DNA of 64,000 nt from Nissolia schottii (Eukaryota; Streptophyta; Magnoliopsida; Fabales; Fabaceae), in contig QANU01085255.1 in the NCBI GenBank assembly GCA_003254905.1, positions 240,735 through 304,734 of the forward strand, read 5' to 3'. The position numbers and the translations under genes are program-made. This document shows, piece by piece, positions 22,899 through 34,283 of the stretch. Below the pieces are notes generated by a model, which saw only the letters and a program-made list of their open reading frames with translations, was not told the DNA's origin and did no database searches. Each line of letters begins with the position of its first letter. The stretch's first letter is position 1.

Positions 22899-24299
22899 GA
22901 TTTTTTTTGTCTGTTTTTCTGCCTATTGTATTATATGCATCTTTTGAGATCTTTATTTATATTTTTAATTTAAAAGTACACTTTGATTATTTGGATTCAA
23001 GTTCTCTTGCATTGACGAGTACTTTAGACAAGTTGTTTTCTTGCTTAATAAATATATTTTTACCTGGCTGGTCATTTTGAAATAGAGTGCATTAAATGAA
23101 AAATATAACAAGTTTGACGATTTTGGTTGTCTAGTTCATGGCATGGATTTCATTGTGATTTTGGCATGCAGTTCACACATAAACCTTATTAAGCATTATG
23201 AAACCTTAAGATCATGAACTGGACAATTTAGATGTGTTGAAATCTCCTGCCCGTTCTACCAAAATCACCTGCTTTTAGGTTTCCTGAGTTAATTGTGCAC
23301 GAAACTAGGATTGAAGCAAGGCTTTGGCTAACCTGGTCCGAGCAGCCTACTGGACTAAATTGGTCCTTAAATGTTACCCATTCAAAACACAAATGAAGGG
23401 CATATTGGTACTTTGTTGTTATTATTCAAAGTGCTGTGAGCGCCTGTGTGCGTCTGATCTGAAATATATTTGGCTCATTAAGTAGCCAATTTTGAACCTC
23501 CTTATCAGCATTAACAAAGTATTTGTCAGGACATCGTCATTGAGCACAGACAAAGAATGGAGAGAAGTTGCTGTTAGGTTTGGACTATTGAAGGAATGAA
23601 TTGAAGGTTGAAAGGCAGCACTAATGGAGTGGACCTAAAAGGCATTGCATGTATGCAGAATATGTTCTAGCTTTAGATATGTGGTACGAAAGATGAGTGA
23701 TAATGTAATGTAGTATAAAACGTCCTGATTGTACTTTAAGTGAAACAAATTGAAACCATAAGTTTCTCAAGTATTCAATTGTTTGCAGTCTGTATTTTAA
23801 TTTATGGTTCGTTTAGCTTAGAATATGGGCAAATTTCTTTGCTCATTTTCGTTTAATCCGTTTCCTTTATGTGAACAGATATAAGATTTTCTATTCAGAG
23901 AATCTCAAGATGTAAGGAAGAAAAGATCTAGCAGCTAATTTTGCATAGTTAATTTATAAATCCAAATATCAACCTAGAAAATAAAATGTTATGTATCAAA
24001 TTGTGTAGGTTAATTGTAGGGTTATAAATTAGGTATCCCAAGTAAGGCTCATTTTCAAATTAATGTATTCGGTTAAATAATGTATATTATCCATTCTCTT
24101 TTAAAATAAATGTTCATTTTAAGACATCAAGCCAATTAAGAAAAGATAGTAAATGTCATTAAAAATTATGAAATATGATTTGAATGCATCATAATACCCT
24201 TATTTACAAGTAGGGGTGGGAATAGGTCAGGCGGTCAGGGCCTGCAGCCTAGGCTATTATGAAAGTCTGTTAGGCATGTCAAGCCGACCTGTTTACTTA
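22899..24299. other. Intergenic, nothing recognised
   Basis: AT-rich sequence with no supportable gene, RNA or clear repeat. Part may be decayed 3' sequence of the eIF3g pseudogene. Confidence 0.4.
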
Positions 24300-25340
24300 C
24301 AAATGTTCATTTGTGTTTACTAAAAAAATAGACTTATTTTAAGTTCAGTGACTCAAACCCAAGACCTCTATCATTCACAGCAATGCCTTATCTACTAAAC
24401 TAGCATTATTTTTTGCAACATTTTATGCAATCATATTTATTAATATAATTTTATTATTTAATTTTTTTTAAAGAAATTATAATCTAAAGAGTCTCTAGGG
24501 CTCTCCCACACTCACACTCTCATCTCATCTGAATAATGTGAGAGAGTTTTGCTGGCATTTTCCTTTTTGTTTTTTGTTGGTTAAATGCCATATATTCTAT
24601 TTATGATCTTACTATCACATACTAAACAAGAGAATTGGTGATATACATAACAAAGTTGAGCAAACTTTTTTGGGATATGGACTTTAGTTTTTTAATGATA
24701 AAATCAATAGATGAAAATTTGATTTTCCTCTCACATAAAGGATATTCACGTTGCTCAGACTTGTCTTTTGATCTGTTTCTTCATGGGCATACCCCGGCAG
24801 CTTACAACTTTAGAGTTTCAATTCTTTATTGAAAATGTCTTTTTGATTCATATTGAATTTATACACTATTGCTTGTTATATAGTAAATGTTATATATTCA
24901 GTTAAACTCTCTCCATTCTCTCAAGAAATACCTTTATAAAATATATATATATATTAGTTTTTTTACTTTAGAATATTATTATATTAAGAAATTAAGTTAT
25001 TAACAAAAATAATACTTTGTTATGATTATTTTTGAAAAATTAAAAAAATTTTATTTTTTATTTTATTTTATTTTATTTTATTTTATTTTAACATTTATTT
25101 TTTATTTTTTTATGATAAAAAAATACACAGACATGTATATCACTGATATATGACATTTTACCAACAAAAAACAAAAGAAAAACTGTCAGCAAAGCTCTCT
25201 ATGAGATGAGAGTGTGAGTCCTAGAGACTCTTTAGATTAGAGTTTCTATAAAAAAAATTAAATAATAAAATTATATTAATAAATATGATTGCATAAAACA
25301 TTGCAAAAAGTAATGCTAGTCTAGTGGATAAGGCATTGGG
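24300..25340. repeat. Inverted pair of tRNA-like (SINE-like) repeats
   Basis: Arms at 24382-24580 and 25161-25338 match in inverted orientation over most of their length. Both contain a pol III A-box-like TAGTTTAGTAG or TAGTCTAGTGG followed by ATAAGGCATTG. The left copy, read on the minus strand, also has a B-box-like GGTTTGAGTC (24350-24359) about 35 bp further. The right copy is cut just after the A box where it meets the GH18 remnant. Between the arms is an (ATTTT)n tract near 25055-25090. The arrangement could be two SINE insertions or a foldback element. Confidence 0.6.
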
Positions 25341-25359
25341 AATCTCTATTAATTACCTT

Positions 25360-25664
25360 CACATTGGGATTTTGGCTCTTGATGGAAGAGACTTGGGAAG
25401 GGATAAGATTGTATGTGTCCCAGAAGACGTTGAATTTCCCGACGTGTCGTAGTCGATTGCGAAGGAGAGAATGAAGTGGAAATTGACGTTCGGGTTAATG
25501 GGGACATCTGAGAATTTCACATTGTTGAATTCGGCTCCAATGTGTTCCCTGAATAAGTTTGAGCCTGAGGGTGGTGCTAATGCAGCTTGGGTTGATGTAA
25601 GGAGAAAGAAGGATGCGTTTAGGATCAAAAGGGCAAAGAAAAGCTTGGAAATTTGAAGTTCTAT
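25360..25664 (-). pseudogene. GH18 chitinase-like / RuBisCO-associated-type remnant
   Basis: Read on the minus strand, a signal-peptide-like stretch ([19 protein letters not shown]) leads into [19 protein letters not shown] and [16 protein letters not shown], typical of the legume GH18 chitinase-2-like / RuBisCO-associated family. Where the initiator would be (25662-25664) the codon is ATA, and an in-frame stop lies just upstream. After DYDTS (about 25440) the family sequence continues in another frame (GKFNVFWDT, then [14 protein letters not shown]), so one frameshift is present. The sequence ends at about 25360 next to the SINE-like repeat, leaving well under half of a GH18 domain and no catalytic DxDxE. 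It is a dead fragment. Confidence 0.85.
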
Positions 25665-25775
25665 TTATATGATATGCTACTTAGAAGTAGCTAAATTAAG
25701 AGGATGTTATATGGTATATGGTATGAGTGAGTGAATGATGCATAGCTTAGGCACGCTTAAATAGAGAGAGCATAA

Positions 25776-26023
25776 TTTTTGCGCATGGCCAGACAGGAAC
25801 GGGGAAGACATACACGGTGGAAGGAGGCGCAAGAAAGAAGGCTATTCATTTCTCCTGTATTACTCTTTATGATGTCTTCTCATTCTTTTGTATTGAACTC
25901 CATTCTTATCTGTGTGTCCTTGGTTCTTTAGAACGGCGAATTTCCCAACGATGCTGGTGTCATCCCAAGAGCTGTGAAACAGATTTTTGATATATTAGAA
26001 GCTCAAAATGCTGAGTATAGCTG
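25776..26023 (+). pseudogene. Kinesin-5 motor-domain fragment
   Basis: Two exon pieces, 25776-25840 and 25932-26023, surround a 91-bp intron-like gap. The first reads FAHGQTGTGKTYTVEGGARKK and holds the kinesin P-loop GQTGTGKT. The second reads NGEFPNDAGVIPRAVKQIF and continues DILEAQNAEYS before a stop. This matches plant kinesin-5 (BimC/KRP125) motor sequence. The donor is GC rather than GT (AAG|GCTATT), the acceptor is TTTAG. The rest of the motor, coiled coil and tail are absent. It begins 111 bp from the GH18 remnant on the other strand. Confidence 0.85.
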
Positions 26024-27639
26024 AGATTGATACGTAATATATATGATTTTGGCGTGTTTGTATTAGATCAAGGCATTCCAAAGTAATGAGAAATAGAGAA
26101 CTCAGAGATTAGGTTCATGCTTTGCAAAAGCCACGAAACAACTACATTAGTCGCAGTTTATTATCCCGTGGAGAAACTGCCGCAGAAACTAGAAAAATAA
26201 CAATTATGTTCCTTAACGTCAGTTTAATATCTCGTCGACGATGAAGATGGAAAAAGTATTAATAGATATCTTTGCGTCATATAAATGAGATACTTTTTGG
26301 CACCTGGACATGCAGCAAAGTACGCAGAGCATTTAAAGGAACTCGTCGAAGCAAAGATAAAGGACTTGGCTTTGTGCTGAGGCTAAATATGGATGTGGCA
26401 TGTTATTTCGGCTGGAATAAGAGACAGAAGCCAAACCTAATCTGCGGAATGGGGTTTGTACAACGTGGTCACATGAAGAGACCTAGAAAGTGCTTCTCTT
26501 GGGTGTCGACCTCCGAACTGATAATTGGGTCCCAGGTCAAGGACATACTCATCGACACTGTAATTTAAAAAAAAAAGTAAAAATAAATAAAATCCTACAT
26601 AACTTGTACCATTAGCGTTGCAATTGGAAATACTTGAAAGTGGAAATTCTATTTGATTTGTTCCATTGCAACACAAATGCATTGGTGTTATTTTATAATC
26701 ATATGGTATTTGCATTTGCATTGACATTTCTCTGATTAGCTAAAAATAGAAAAAGAAGTAATAAAGTAAATAAATAAAATCTAAACTAGGCGACTGACTT
26801 TCATACATTGGCTGCCATTAGAGCGATCCTAATAGTTTGTGTACGCTTTTCAATTGAACTCTACAACGGAAATAAATGAGTAACAACTAACAAGGTTTAA
26901 TGTCTTTCTTCTGTGAGCATTATTTGATTCATAGATGATTGATATTTTGCCCTGTTTATTTAGCCGAACAGACTTATTGGATGTACTGACATCATGTCTC
27001 GATTGATCCATGTGTGTATATATACAGATAAAATAAGAACTATGTGAAGCGATACAACAATGCTCCTTGATTGGACCACACAAGAAGCTAACTTAGAGAA
27101 TCGACACCATTAGATATATTGAGTGAGACCCAAAAATGGAATTATTTAAAGAGATGTAAAGCCAGAAAGACATTCAGCTAACCTAACCAAATTCCATGAT
27201 CTTCAACAAGATCACATTCTGTACCAATCTTCCCGATCCAATCAATATACAAACAAACTGCGCCAGCACTGCATTATGTACCAGCCATATAACCAGGATG
27301 ACGGACCTCTTGAATGAGGAAGGACTATAGCCTGCAGAAACAAGTACGAGTCACCAGTATGAATGGCTGCTCCCTCCAATTGCTGGAATTTCCTTACACA
27401 TGAGGTGATTGTATTTCAATTTTTTCTGTAAAAAAAATAATTAACTTCTAAAAACCACCCTGCAAGCCTCTGTAATGTCTGTTTCTTTTCTTTAAATAAT
27501 GTCGTAAACAAGGGTGAAATGATGTATAACAAGCAATCAAGCATCGACGAACAGATTACAATCAAGAATAATGCCATGAAGAAAAGACTACCTGAAGAAT
27601 TCTTCACAAGCAGCTTTCCCTTAGTATGTCAAACGTATG
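26024..27639. other. Intergenic, with an unassigned reading frame and NFRKB 3' flank
   Basis: A stretch near 26302-26367 on the plus strand can be read as APGHAAKYAEHLKELVEAKI and then a stop soon after. It looks protein-like but I do not recognise a family. A second nearby frame (26272-26568) has no recognisable domain. The part from about 27100 to 27639 is probably 3'UTR and flank of the minus-strand NFRKB gene. Confidence 0.35.
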
Positions 27640-30600
27640 TCAAACAGGCTTTTCTCTTTCAAAGGATTCATCATATGCAAAATCTTCATTTGTTGAATTT
27701 TCTTGGCATACCTCTTGAGGAGGATTTAAACCAAGAGCCTCCCAAGCCATTGAGTTACCCTCGCAAACATTTCCTTCTTCCAGGGCATGATTGACATCGA
27801 CATGGTCCTCTGCATTTAGCTTTGTATCATTAGACAAAAGTTCCACCCCCTTATCATCATCAATGCATGTTGGATCCACATTGAGATCCGAGCACAAATC
27901 ATATCCACTTTGCTCCCCATTTTCATGATTAGCAACAGTTACTGCTGCTTGATCAGATTGATCAGCTGGATCTTTTTTCTGTCTCTTCCATTTCTTAGTG
28001 GACGAAGTGCCATCATCCTCAAAATCTTCTTCTTCTCTTTCTCTGTGTAAATAAACCCACAATTTCCTTTCCCCATCAAATTGTACACATGGATCACGTT
28101 CATAATGCAATCTATCCAAAGCCCCACTGACTACTTGGTTAATTTGTCCATCAGAAACATCTTCAACAATATATTGAGAATCTCGAATTAATGTACAAAC
28201 ATCTGCTCTAGTGCCAATACTTCCAGGCAACCTAGCAGCGGCATCTCTGACAAGACAAAGAATTGTAACATGTGGTGGACGATCAGGTTTTAACATAAAG
28301 TGGTCTCGGGCTTTGGATGTTGGCTTACCACCACACCTTCTCAAAGGGGCCACAATAGATTTTTTCCCATCAGCAGCAGTGTAAGAGAATGCTCTGTCAG
28401 GAATTGAGTACCTGAGAACTTCCTCCTTACGGAAATAAGCCCTCGCTTCCTCTGAACTTGGGCTTATAGTGCTGAGGCTCTTTTGCGCCCTAAGGTCTCT
28501 AAACCTCTCTTTCTCGTCAAGGTTGACTTGCATCAATGCCAAAGGTGGTTCAGGAAGACTTCCTATTTGTTTAAGAGTTTCTTGACCACATTTCAACCAA
28601 TTGGCAAAGGAATCAACCAACTTGACAAGCGTCTTATGAGGAAGAGCCCAAGCGTCAGTAGATGTCACCTCCTCAATGGTATTAAGGTCAGCTGAATTAT
28701 GAGAAACTGGGCCAGCCCATGACCAACTTCTGGTAGATTTTTCATAAACTGCAAGTACTTTCCAACCCTTCGCTCCTAACGGTGCTGTTTTGGAAGAAAA
28801 TATCTTCAGAACACCTCTGACCAAATCGTGCAGCGGCTCTTGTGTCTCAAGAATACAAGGATCACCAGGGCTTGATCTCACACGATTCACAATCTCCTGA
28901 ATAGTAAGAGACGGCATACTTGGTTGATCAGCAGGCTCACAGTTGGTAATTACCTTATCATCAGAAAGAGCACCAGTGACAGTGCCTTCCTGTGCTTTGT
29001 TCTGCTCTTCTCTAGGTTTTCCCACCTCTAAACTGTCTTCTGCAAGTGGACTAATCATTGCCATGCGGACTGCTGAAAGAAGATGTATAATAGAAAATGA
29101 AAACCCTGTATGAACAGTAGGTGTGATCAAGATAAATGGCTTTTTCTGTGGCTTAGTTTCTAGCTCCATGGCTGCTGTCCCCATATCATTAATATGTTCA
29201 GAATTTTGCATATCTGAAGTACAAGTTACCATCTCAGCCTGTATTTTTTTCTTTGACTTTTTCTTCAAGGGAATTGAATCATCAGTGTGGGGAAGAGTGT
29301 GTGAAAGAATATTAGCATTTTCGTCTCTTCGAACAAGATCCTCCACATCATTCTTCACTTTTCGCTTCTTAGTTGCTGAGCTGCAACCAAGTAATGGTGC
29401 CTCGGTTCTTTCACTTTGGTCACCCTTATATGCAACATATTTTTGCCCTTTTCTCCCAAACTTACTCTTTCCAAATCCATTATCATCCACCAGCAACTCT
29501 TTGTCAAGGGAGTCATCCTCATCATCAACATAATTAAGCAAATATTTAGACTTAACAGTGGAATGATCAAGGCCAGTTCTACCTTTCTTCTTTCCCTCAG
29601 CAGCATATGCATTTGATGACGCCATGTCCAACCTTTCAACAGGTTCCCCTCGCATTCGACCATTCTTGCCTATCTTGTATGCCTGTCTCCAATCATCACC
29701 ACCATCATTAAGCATATCTGATCCTGAGGGATAGCTCTCTTCCATAACTTTTCCAGTTGGGATATGCAAAGGACCACCATTGCGTAATTTACCCTTCTGC
29801 TTTGCTTTTGAAAGGTAATTTTCAATATGCTCTGCAAAGCCACCCTTCTTTTTGGATTGAATAGTTGCATGAGCCTTCATATCTGTCCTTACAAGTTTTG
29901 CCTTCTTAGGATCTAGGTGAGACTTCAATGATTTCATGTGAGAACCATCAGCAGCACCCATCGAGTAAGCAAATTTGCTCTGCAATAAAGGATTGTTATC
30001 TTCATCATCATTCAACTGTTCTGATGAGTCTGATTCAGTTTCTTCACCTCTTAGAAACATATGGTTACCCCTCAAAGCTTCTGTATCTTTTCCTCCATTC
30101 TGCATAAAATTCCCCCTGATCTTCTCTTGCAATGATTTTGCTCTGAAATCAGAAGAAAGAAGTCTATCACTCACTTGGGGCGAGGAAGATCTATAGGCTG
30201 TGTATGTGAGATCAGGAGACTCTCTCCCTGCCTTCCATTTCTTTCCCCTGAGATTCCGTTCATCATATTTGAATGATGAATCCACAGCAAATTCCTCTCC
30301 TTGCATTCTGTTGTTGTAGAGGAGTTCATTATAATCTGATGAGTCAACCAGATTGCCTTTTAGAGGTAATGGTGAACCCCTCAATCTAGACTTCATCTGA
30401 TCACGACCTACAAATTGCTGAAAATTTTCAGGATACTTAGCCTTTCTAGGAAGATCAAAGGAACCTCTCTTGGAAGATGGCTTTGCGGTGAACAATTTCA
30501 TATCTGAGGATTGATTTGCATTTCTAGGGTATCCATGTAGATCAGCCTTCGAAGACAGAGACAGACCCATCAAATTATCAGTATCCATTTCATCACCTCT

Positions 30601-31779
30601 CAGAAGGTCATGCCTCTTTCCCAGTCTGTGAACACCAGACTTGTCCGTCAGGTTGCTACGTAATACACTACGATCTCGATGGACAATTGGTCCATATAAC
30701 ATTTCCTCATCACCATCACCATTCCTCAGCTGGTTTTTCATCCTGAGCATTGACCCCGGATCATGCCCGCCAGACTTATTATATTGAGAAAGAGCAGAAG
30801 CTGAACCAGTGAGCCCAGGATTCATATCTATAGCACCATGGTAGATAGAAGAAAAGTGACCTGTCGGGTCCTTCGCTGAAGGTGTCTTTGAACCAGCCAA
30901 CTTTAGTATACCTTTTGGATTTTGCTTTCCATACTTTTCCTGTTCCATAGCCACCAATCGTTCTTGTGGGTGGAATTCTAAACCAGAACCCACCCCATGG
31001 AAAGGATAACAATCAATTTTTTGTGCAACTTTCCTATCCTTGTTCTTCCTACTCCACATACCTTCGTCGGACACTTCATCTGAAGAGTCAACATCCAAAT
31101 CTTCCCTCTTCTCATGCATCAAACTCGTTTGACTTCTCATAATGTTCAAAACGCGAAGTTTTTCTTCAATACTGTATCCCCTACAATTAAGCCAGGCATC
31201 TCTTATCTGACAAAGATTGTTAACCATGTCACTCTGACGCTTCCTCAACAGATGATAGTGTTGTCGCTTCTGGAAAAAATTCAGGCCCTCCCTGTACAAG
31301 GCAACCCTTGGCTCACACAAGCCCCCCTTTAGCATATCAAACAACTTTTTAACAGGACTCCCAAAATGCAAGTTACAACCAGTGAAAAGCTCTTTCAAGC
31401 TAAGAACAAAAGTCTCTTGGTCCATGTCCGGCAGATACTTGGCAAGTTCAAGCCTTTCCTCCTCAGTCAAGCACTCGTTCCAAACATCCACAGACAGTAT
31501 ATCTTCAAGACCGGCAAGATCGTATAGCTCCAATGGAATGCTGCAAGTCTGGTTCCCAATCTGACAAAATTCCGCCCCTGTTTCACCCAATTCAAGCAAA
31601 TCAAAATCATCAGACCCAGCCCCAGAATCAGCATCATCAAACTCATCGTCCTCGTCAGATTCCAGGGCCGAGTTATGCCGCGGCAGTTCATCTTCATCGC
31701 TGGACATAGTCTCCCTACTTCGCGGCGAATACTCCGAATCAACCCTGGACACCTTAAAGCTGTTCTTCTCAATTGCCAT
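27640..31779 (-). CDS. NFRKB-like subunit of the INO80 chromatin-remodelling complex
   Basis: One uninterrupted exon encodes 1,379 residues. The family (human NFRKB; Arabidopsis At3g45830-like) is part of INO80, which slides and edits nucleosomes in the nucleus. The N-terminus is acidic with Ser (SSDEDELPRHNS, DEDDEFDDADSG). It is followed by the DEUBAD-like region (about 80-200) with LYDLAGLEDILS, LTEEERLELAKYLPDMD and LRKRQSDMVNNLCQIRDAWL. A long, charged, low-complexity middle with several KKK/KKRK clusters follows. The winged-helix region (about 990-1270) includes GWKVLAVYEKSTRSWSW, DRPPHVTILCLVRDAAARLP, GTRADVCTLIRDSQYI and LDRLHYERDPCVQ. The ATG at 31779 is chosen because upstream in-frame codons cross a clear splice acceptor (TTTTTGGCGGCAG at 31798). 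Length agrees with plant homologues. Confidence 0.93.
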   Translation of the reverse strand: MAIEKNSFKVSRVDSEYSPRSRETMSSDEDELPRHNSALESDEDDEFDDADSGAGSDDFDLLELGETGAEFCQIGNQTCSIPLELYDLAGLEDILSVDVWNECLTEEERLELAKYLPDMDQETFVLSLKELFTGCNLHFGSPVKKLFDMLKGGLCEPRVALYREGLNFFQKRQHYHLLRKRQSDMVNNLCQIRDAWLNCRGYSIEEKLRVLNIMRSQTSLMHEKREDLDVDSSDEVSDEGMWSRKNKDRKVAQKIDCYPFHGVGSGLEFHPQERLVAMEQEKYGKQNPKGILKLAGSKTPSAKDPTGHFSSIYHGAIDMNPGLTGSASALSQYNKSGGHDPGSMLRMKNQLRNGDGDEEMLYGPIVHRDRSVLRSNLTDKSGVHRLGKRHDLLRGDEMDTDNLMGLSLSSKADLHGYPRNANQSSDMKLFTAKPSSKRGSFDLPRKAKYPENFQQFVGRDQMKSRLRGSPLPLKGNLVDSSDYNELLYNNRMQGEEFAVDSSFKYDERNLRGKKWKAGRESPDLTYTAYRSSSPQVSDRLLSSDFRAKSLQEKIRGNFMQNGGKDTEALRGNHMFLRGEETESDSSEQLNDDEDNNPLLQSKFAYSMGAADGSHMKSLKSHLDPKKAKLVRTDMKAHATIQSKKKGGFAEHIENYLSKAKQKGKLRNGGPLHIPTGKVMEESYPSGSDMLNDGGDDWRQAYKIGKNGRMRGEPVERLDMASSNAYAAEGKKKGRTGLDHSTVKSKYLLNYVDDEDDSLDKELLVDDNGFGKSKFGRKGQKYVAYKGDQSERTEAPLLGCSSATKKRKVKNDVEDLVRRDENANILSHTLPHTDDSIPLKKKSKKKIQAEMVTCTSDMQNSEHINDMGTAAMELETKPQKKPFILITPTVHTGFSFSIIHLLSAVRMAMISPLAEDSLEVGKPREEQNKAQEGTVTGALSDDKVITNCEPADQPSMPSLTIQEIVNRVRSSPGDPCILETQEPLHDLVRGVLKIFSSKTAPLGAKGWKVLAVYEKSTRSWSWAGPVSHNSADLNTIEEVTSTDAWALPHKTLVKLVDSFANWLKCGQETLKQIGSLPEPPLALMQVNLDEKERFRDLRAQKSLSTISPSSEEARAYFRKEEVLRYSIPDRAFSYTAADGKKSIVAPLRRCGGKPTSKARDHFMLKPDRPPHVTILCLVRDAAARLPGSIGTRADVCTLIRDSQYIVEDVSDGQINQVVSGALDRLHYERDPCVQFDGERKLWVYLHREREEEDFEDDGTSSTKKWKRQKKDPADQSDQAAVTVANHENGEQSGYDLCSDLNVDPTCIDDDKGVELLSNDTKLNAEDHVDVNHALEEGNVCEGNSMAWEALGLNPPQEVCQENSTNEDFAYDESFEREKPV

Positions 31780-31797
31780 GAAACATAACACACCAAA

Positions 31798-32046
31798 CTG
31801 CCGCCAAAAAAAAAAAATCCAGCACCATAATTTCAATTTAACTGAACCCCAGACGAACAAATCTCAATCAAAACCCTAACGAAATCAATACTAAAAATTA
31901 CTTTAAAAAAATAACAACTCTAACTTCATCATGAAAACTAATATTAATTAAACTCAAAAATACATTTCAGAAAACCGAATTCTAAAACAAAAATGCAGAA
32001 AACACTGAAATGAATCAGACACGTTGTGATTTAGTGCGTAGAATAC
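31798..32046 (-). other. Predicted 5'UTR intron of the NFRKB gene
   Basis: On the minus strand a donor GAG|GTATTC (boundary 32047/32046) and a strong pyrimidine-rich acceptor ending GGCGGCAG (31798) bracket 249 AT-rich bases. The exon resumes 18 bp before the start codon. Leader introns are common in plant housekeeping genes. Inferred from sequence only. Confidence 0.6.
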
Positions 32047-32600
32047 CTCAATCGAGAGAGGAACGAGGCGCGGAATCCGACAGGTGGAAGATTCGCGAAG
32101 GCGCGAGAGAGAGTGTATTGGTTATCGTTGTTGTTGTTGTTGAGCACTGCGCTGGAGAATGAGAATTGAGAAAGATGCGAATCTGAGAAAACCCTAATAC
32201 GGTTGAAAATGATATATATAGTGGTGACGAAGAAAGGGTGAGAGCGGGGAAAGGAAGGTGGAGGGTAATGAAGAAGACGAAGGTGACGTGGAAGGAGACT
32301 GACCGTCCGATTGGAAGCGGAGAGTGAAAAGACGAAAAAGGTCACCGCACCAAACAGAGAAGGAAGGAAGGGAAGAACGCAATGCCAGAGGCAAGTGAGA
32401 GACTAAAGGCTTTGGTTCGTGTTAGAGAGAGAAAGAAAGAGAAGACGAAAGAGGGAAAGATAGAAGGTGAGTCAGTGTGTGAGTCGAGCCGAGTCGAGTG
32501 AGCCGAGCGAGACCGTTACTCGACTGGAAACTATTAGCAGTTTGATATGACGCGTGTGGTCAAGATTAAACGCTATAACCCGGGAAGCTGTTTGCATCCG
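32047..32600 (-). promoter_or_regulatory. NFRKB promoter and leader
   Basis: Minus-strand reading shows a TATATATAT motif at about 32211-32220. About 20-30 bp downstream is an AGGGTTTT/AAACCCTA telo-box-like motif (32188-32196), often found near start sites of plant housekeeping genes. The leader is CT-rich on the coding strand. GA-rich sequence (plus strand) occupies 32340-32470. The transcription start is not determined. Confidence 0.45.
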
Positions 32601-33985
32601 ACGTCGTTTCAAGCCACGGCTTTTTTTTTTCTGTTTTAATTATTGTTGTTATTTTCGGTCCCCTTTTGTGTGTGTCCAATGTTACTGAAAGTAGTAGCGG
32701 GAAACATGACTGTGACTGCAAAAATTCTGAACCGGTTCAGTGTAGTGTATTCGGTGGTGAGTAACTATTCTAATTGCCCCACTTTTGTTTTTCTTCTTCC
32801 CTTTTAGTTTTTTCAGTTGTATCTTTCCAATAATTTTTCTAAATATCTTTTTAATTATTAAATAAAATAAAAAATAAATATACTAAATATGTTTTAATCT
32901 TAAATAATAATAGTGTCTGTTTCATTTAGTAATTTAAGAAAAAATTATTATAAAAATATAACATTATTCTTTAATTTTACCAATAATTTATCTAGATTAC
33001 TGGTAATATCTATCAAGATTACTGGTAATCTGACTTTTAAATTATTTAATAATCTATGTTGACTTGTTTGGTGCGACATGATTGTCAAATAATTTGGGTA
33101 ATCCACATTACTTTGATATTATCACCTCCAGATAATCCTAAATAATAATAATATAATTATAAATAATAATGAGAATAAAAATAATAATAATAATAATAGT
33201 AAAATAATAAAAAAAATAGAAATAATAATAATAAAAGTAATAAATAATAATAATAATATTAATAAGTAATCTAGATTACCTTTTAGAAAGATTATCCCTT
33301 GTTAAATTGTTAGTAATGTTATATTATTGTGTTTGGTATGCACAGGTCATAACTGAGAATTTACATTATGAGAATTTACATTACATTATTTGATATATAA
33401 AAAGATTACTAAATAATATACATTACTTATTATTATTACTTTTATTATTATTATTTCTATTTTTTATTATTACTATTTTATTTTCATTATTATTTTTATT
33501 ATAATAATTATTATTATATTTATTATTATTATTTTATTGTTTTTTATTATTATTATTATTTAAGATTACCAGGAAGTGGTAATTCAGATAGATATCACAT
33601 TACCACTTGGAAGGTAATGTGGATTACATGGATAATCCTGTTGGAAAAAGATGAATATTTCAAAAGTTCTAGTCTTACATTGGTTAGCTCCCAAACCCTT
33701 TGAGTGTTTATATACCTTTAGTGATTGTTGTATTAACAAAAGGTGTTGAGAAGGGAGTTGGGCTCGCGCGCATAAGCCCAAGCCATTTGGCCTCGTCAAA
33801 GTACAACTTGATGGATTTGCCCCCTACGCGAATGATAAAAAGCGTCCCGGTCTTTTTACAAAATTAATTTTTGGACTATTGGAGCTTACCTAAGAAACCA
33901 TAAATTTCATGCGCACCGTCCAAAGTCCACCATCGTCCAAATATTTATAGCTTGCACTATCCAAGTTTGATTGGTCACCGTCCAC

Positions 33986-34252
33986 TAGGGGTGCACACGG
34001 GTCGGGTCGGGTAGGACCCGCCCGTGTCACAGACCCGACCCGACGTCCGGCGGGCGGGTCGGGTCGGGTAAAAAATGCAATTTTTTATGGGTACCCGCCA
34101 GACCCGCCACCCGCCCGGGTCGGGTAGGTTTTGGCGGGTCGGCGGGTGACCCGCCCTCTTTTTTTTTTAAAAAAAAAAACCACAGCAACACAGCCCAACC
34201 CCACAGCCTGTCCCTACAAACACAGGCCCACACACCGCCCACACACACAGAG

Positions 34253-34283
<31 letters not shown>

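Noticed and set aside
24382..24405. Possible functional tRNA gene
   Set aside because: A- and B-box-like words are present but no cloverleaf with acceptor stem pairing could be drawn; SINE-like reading preferred.
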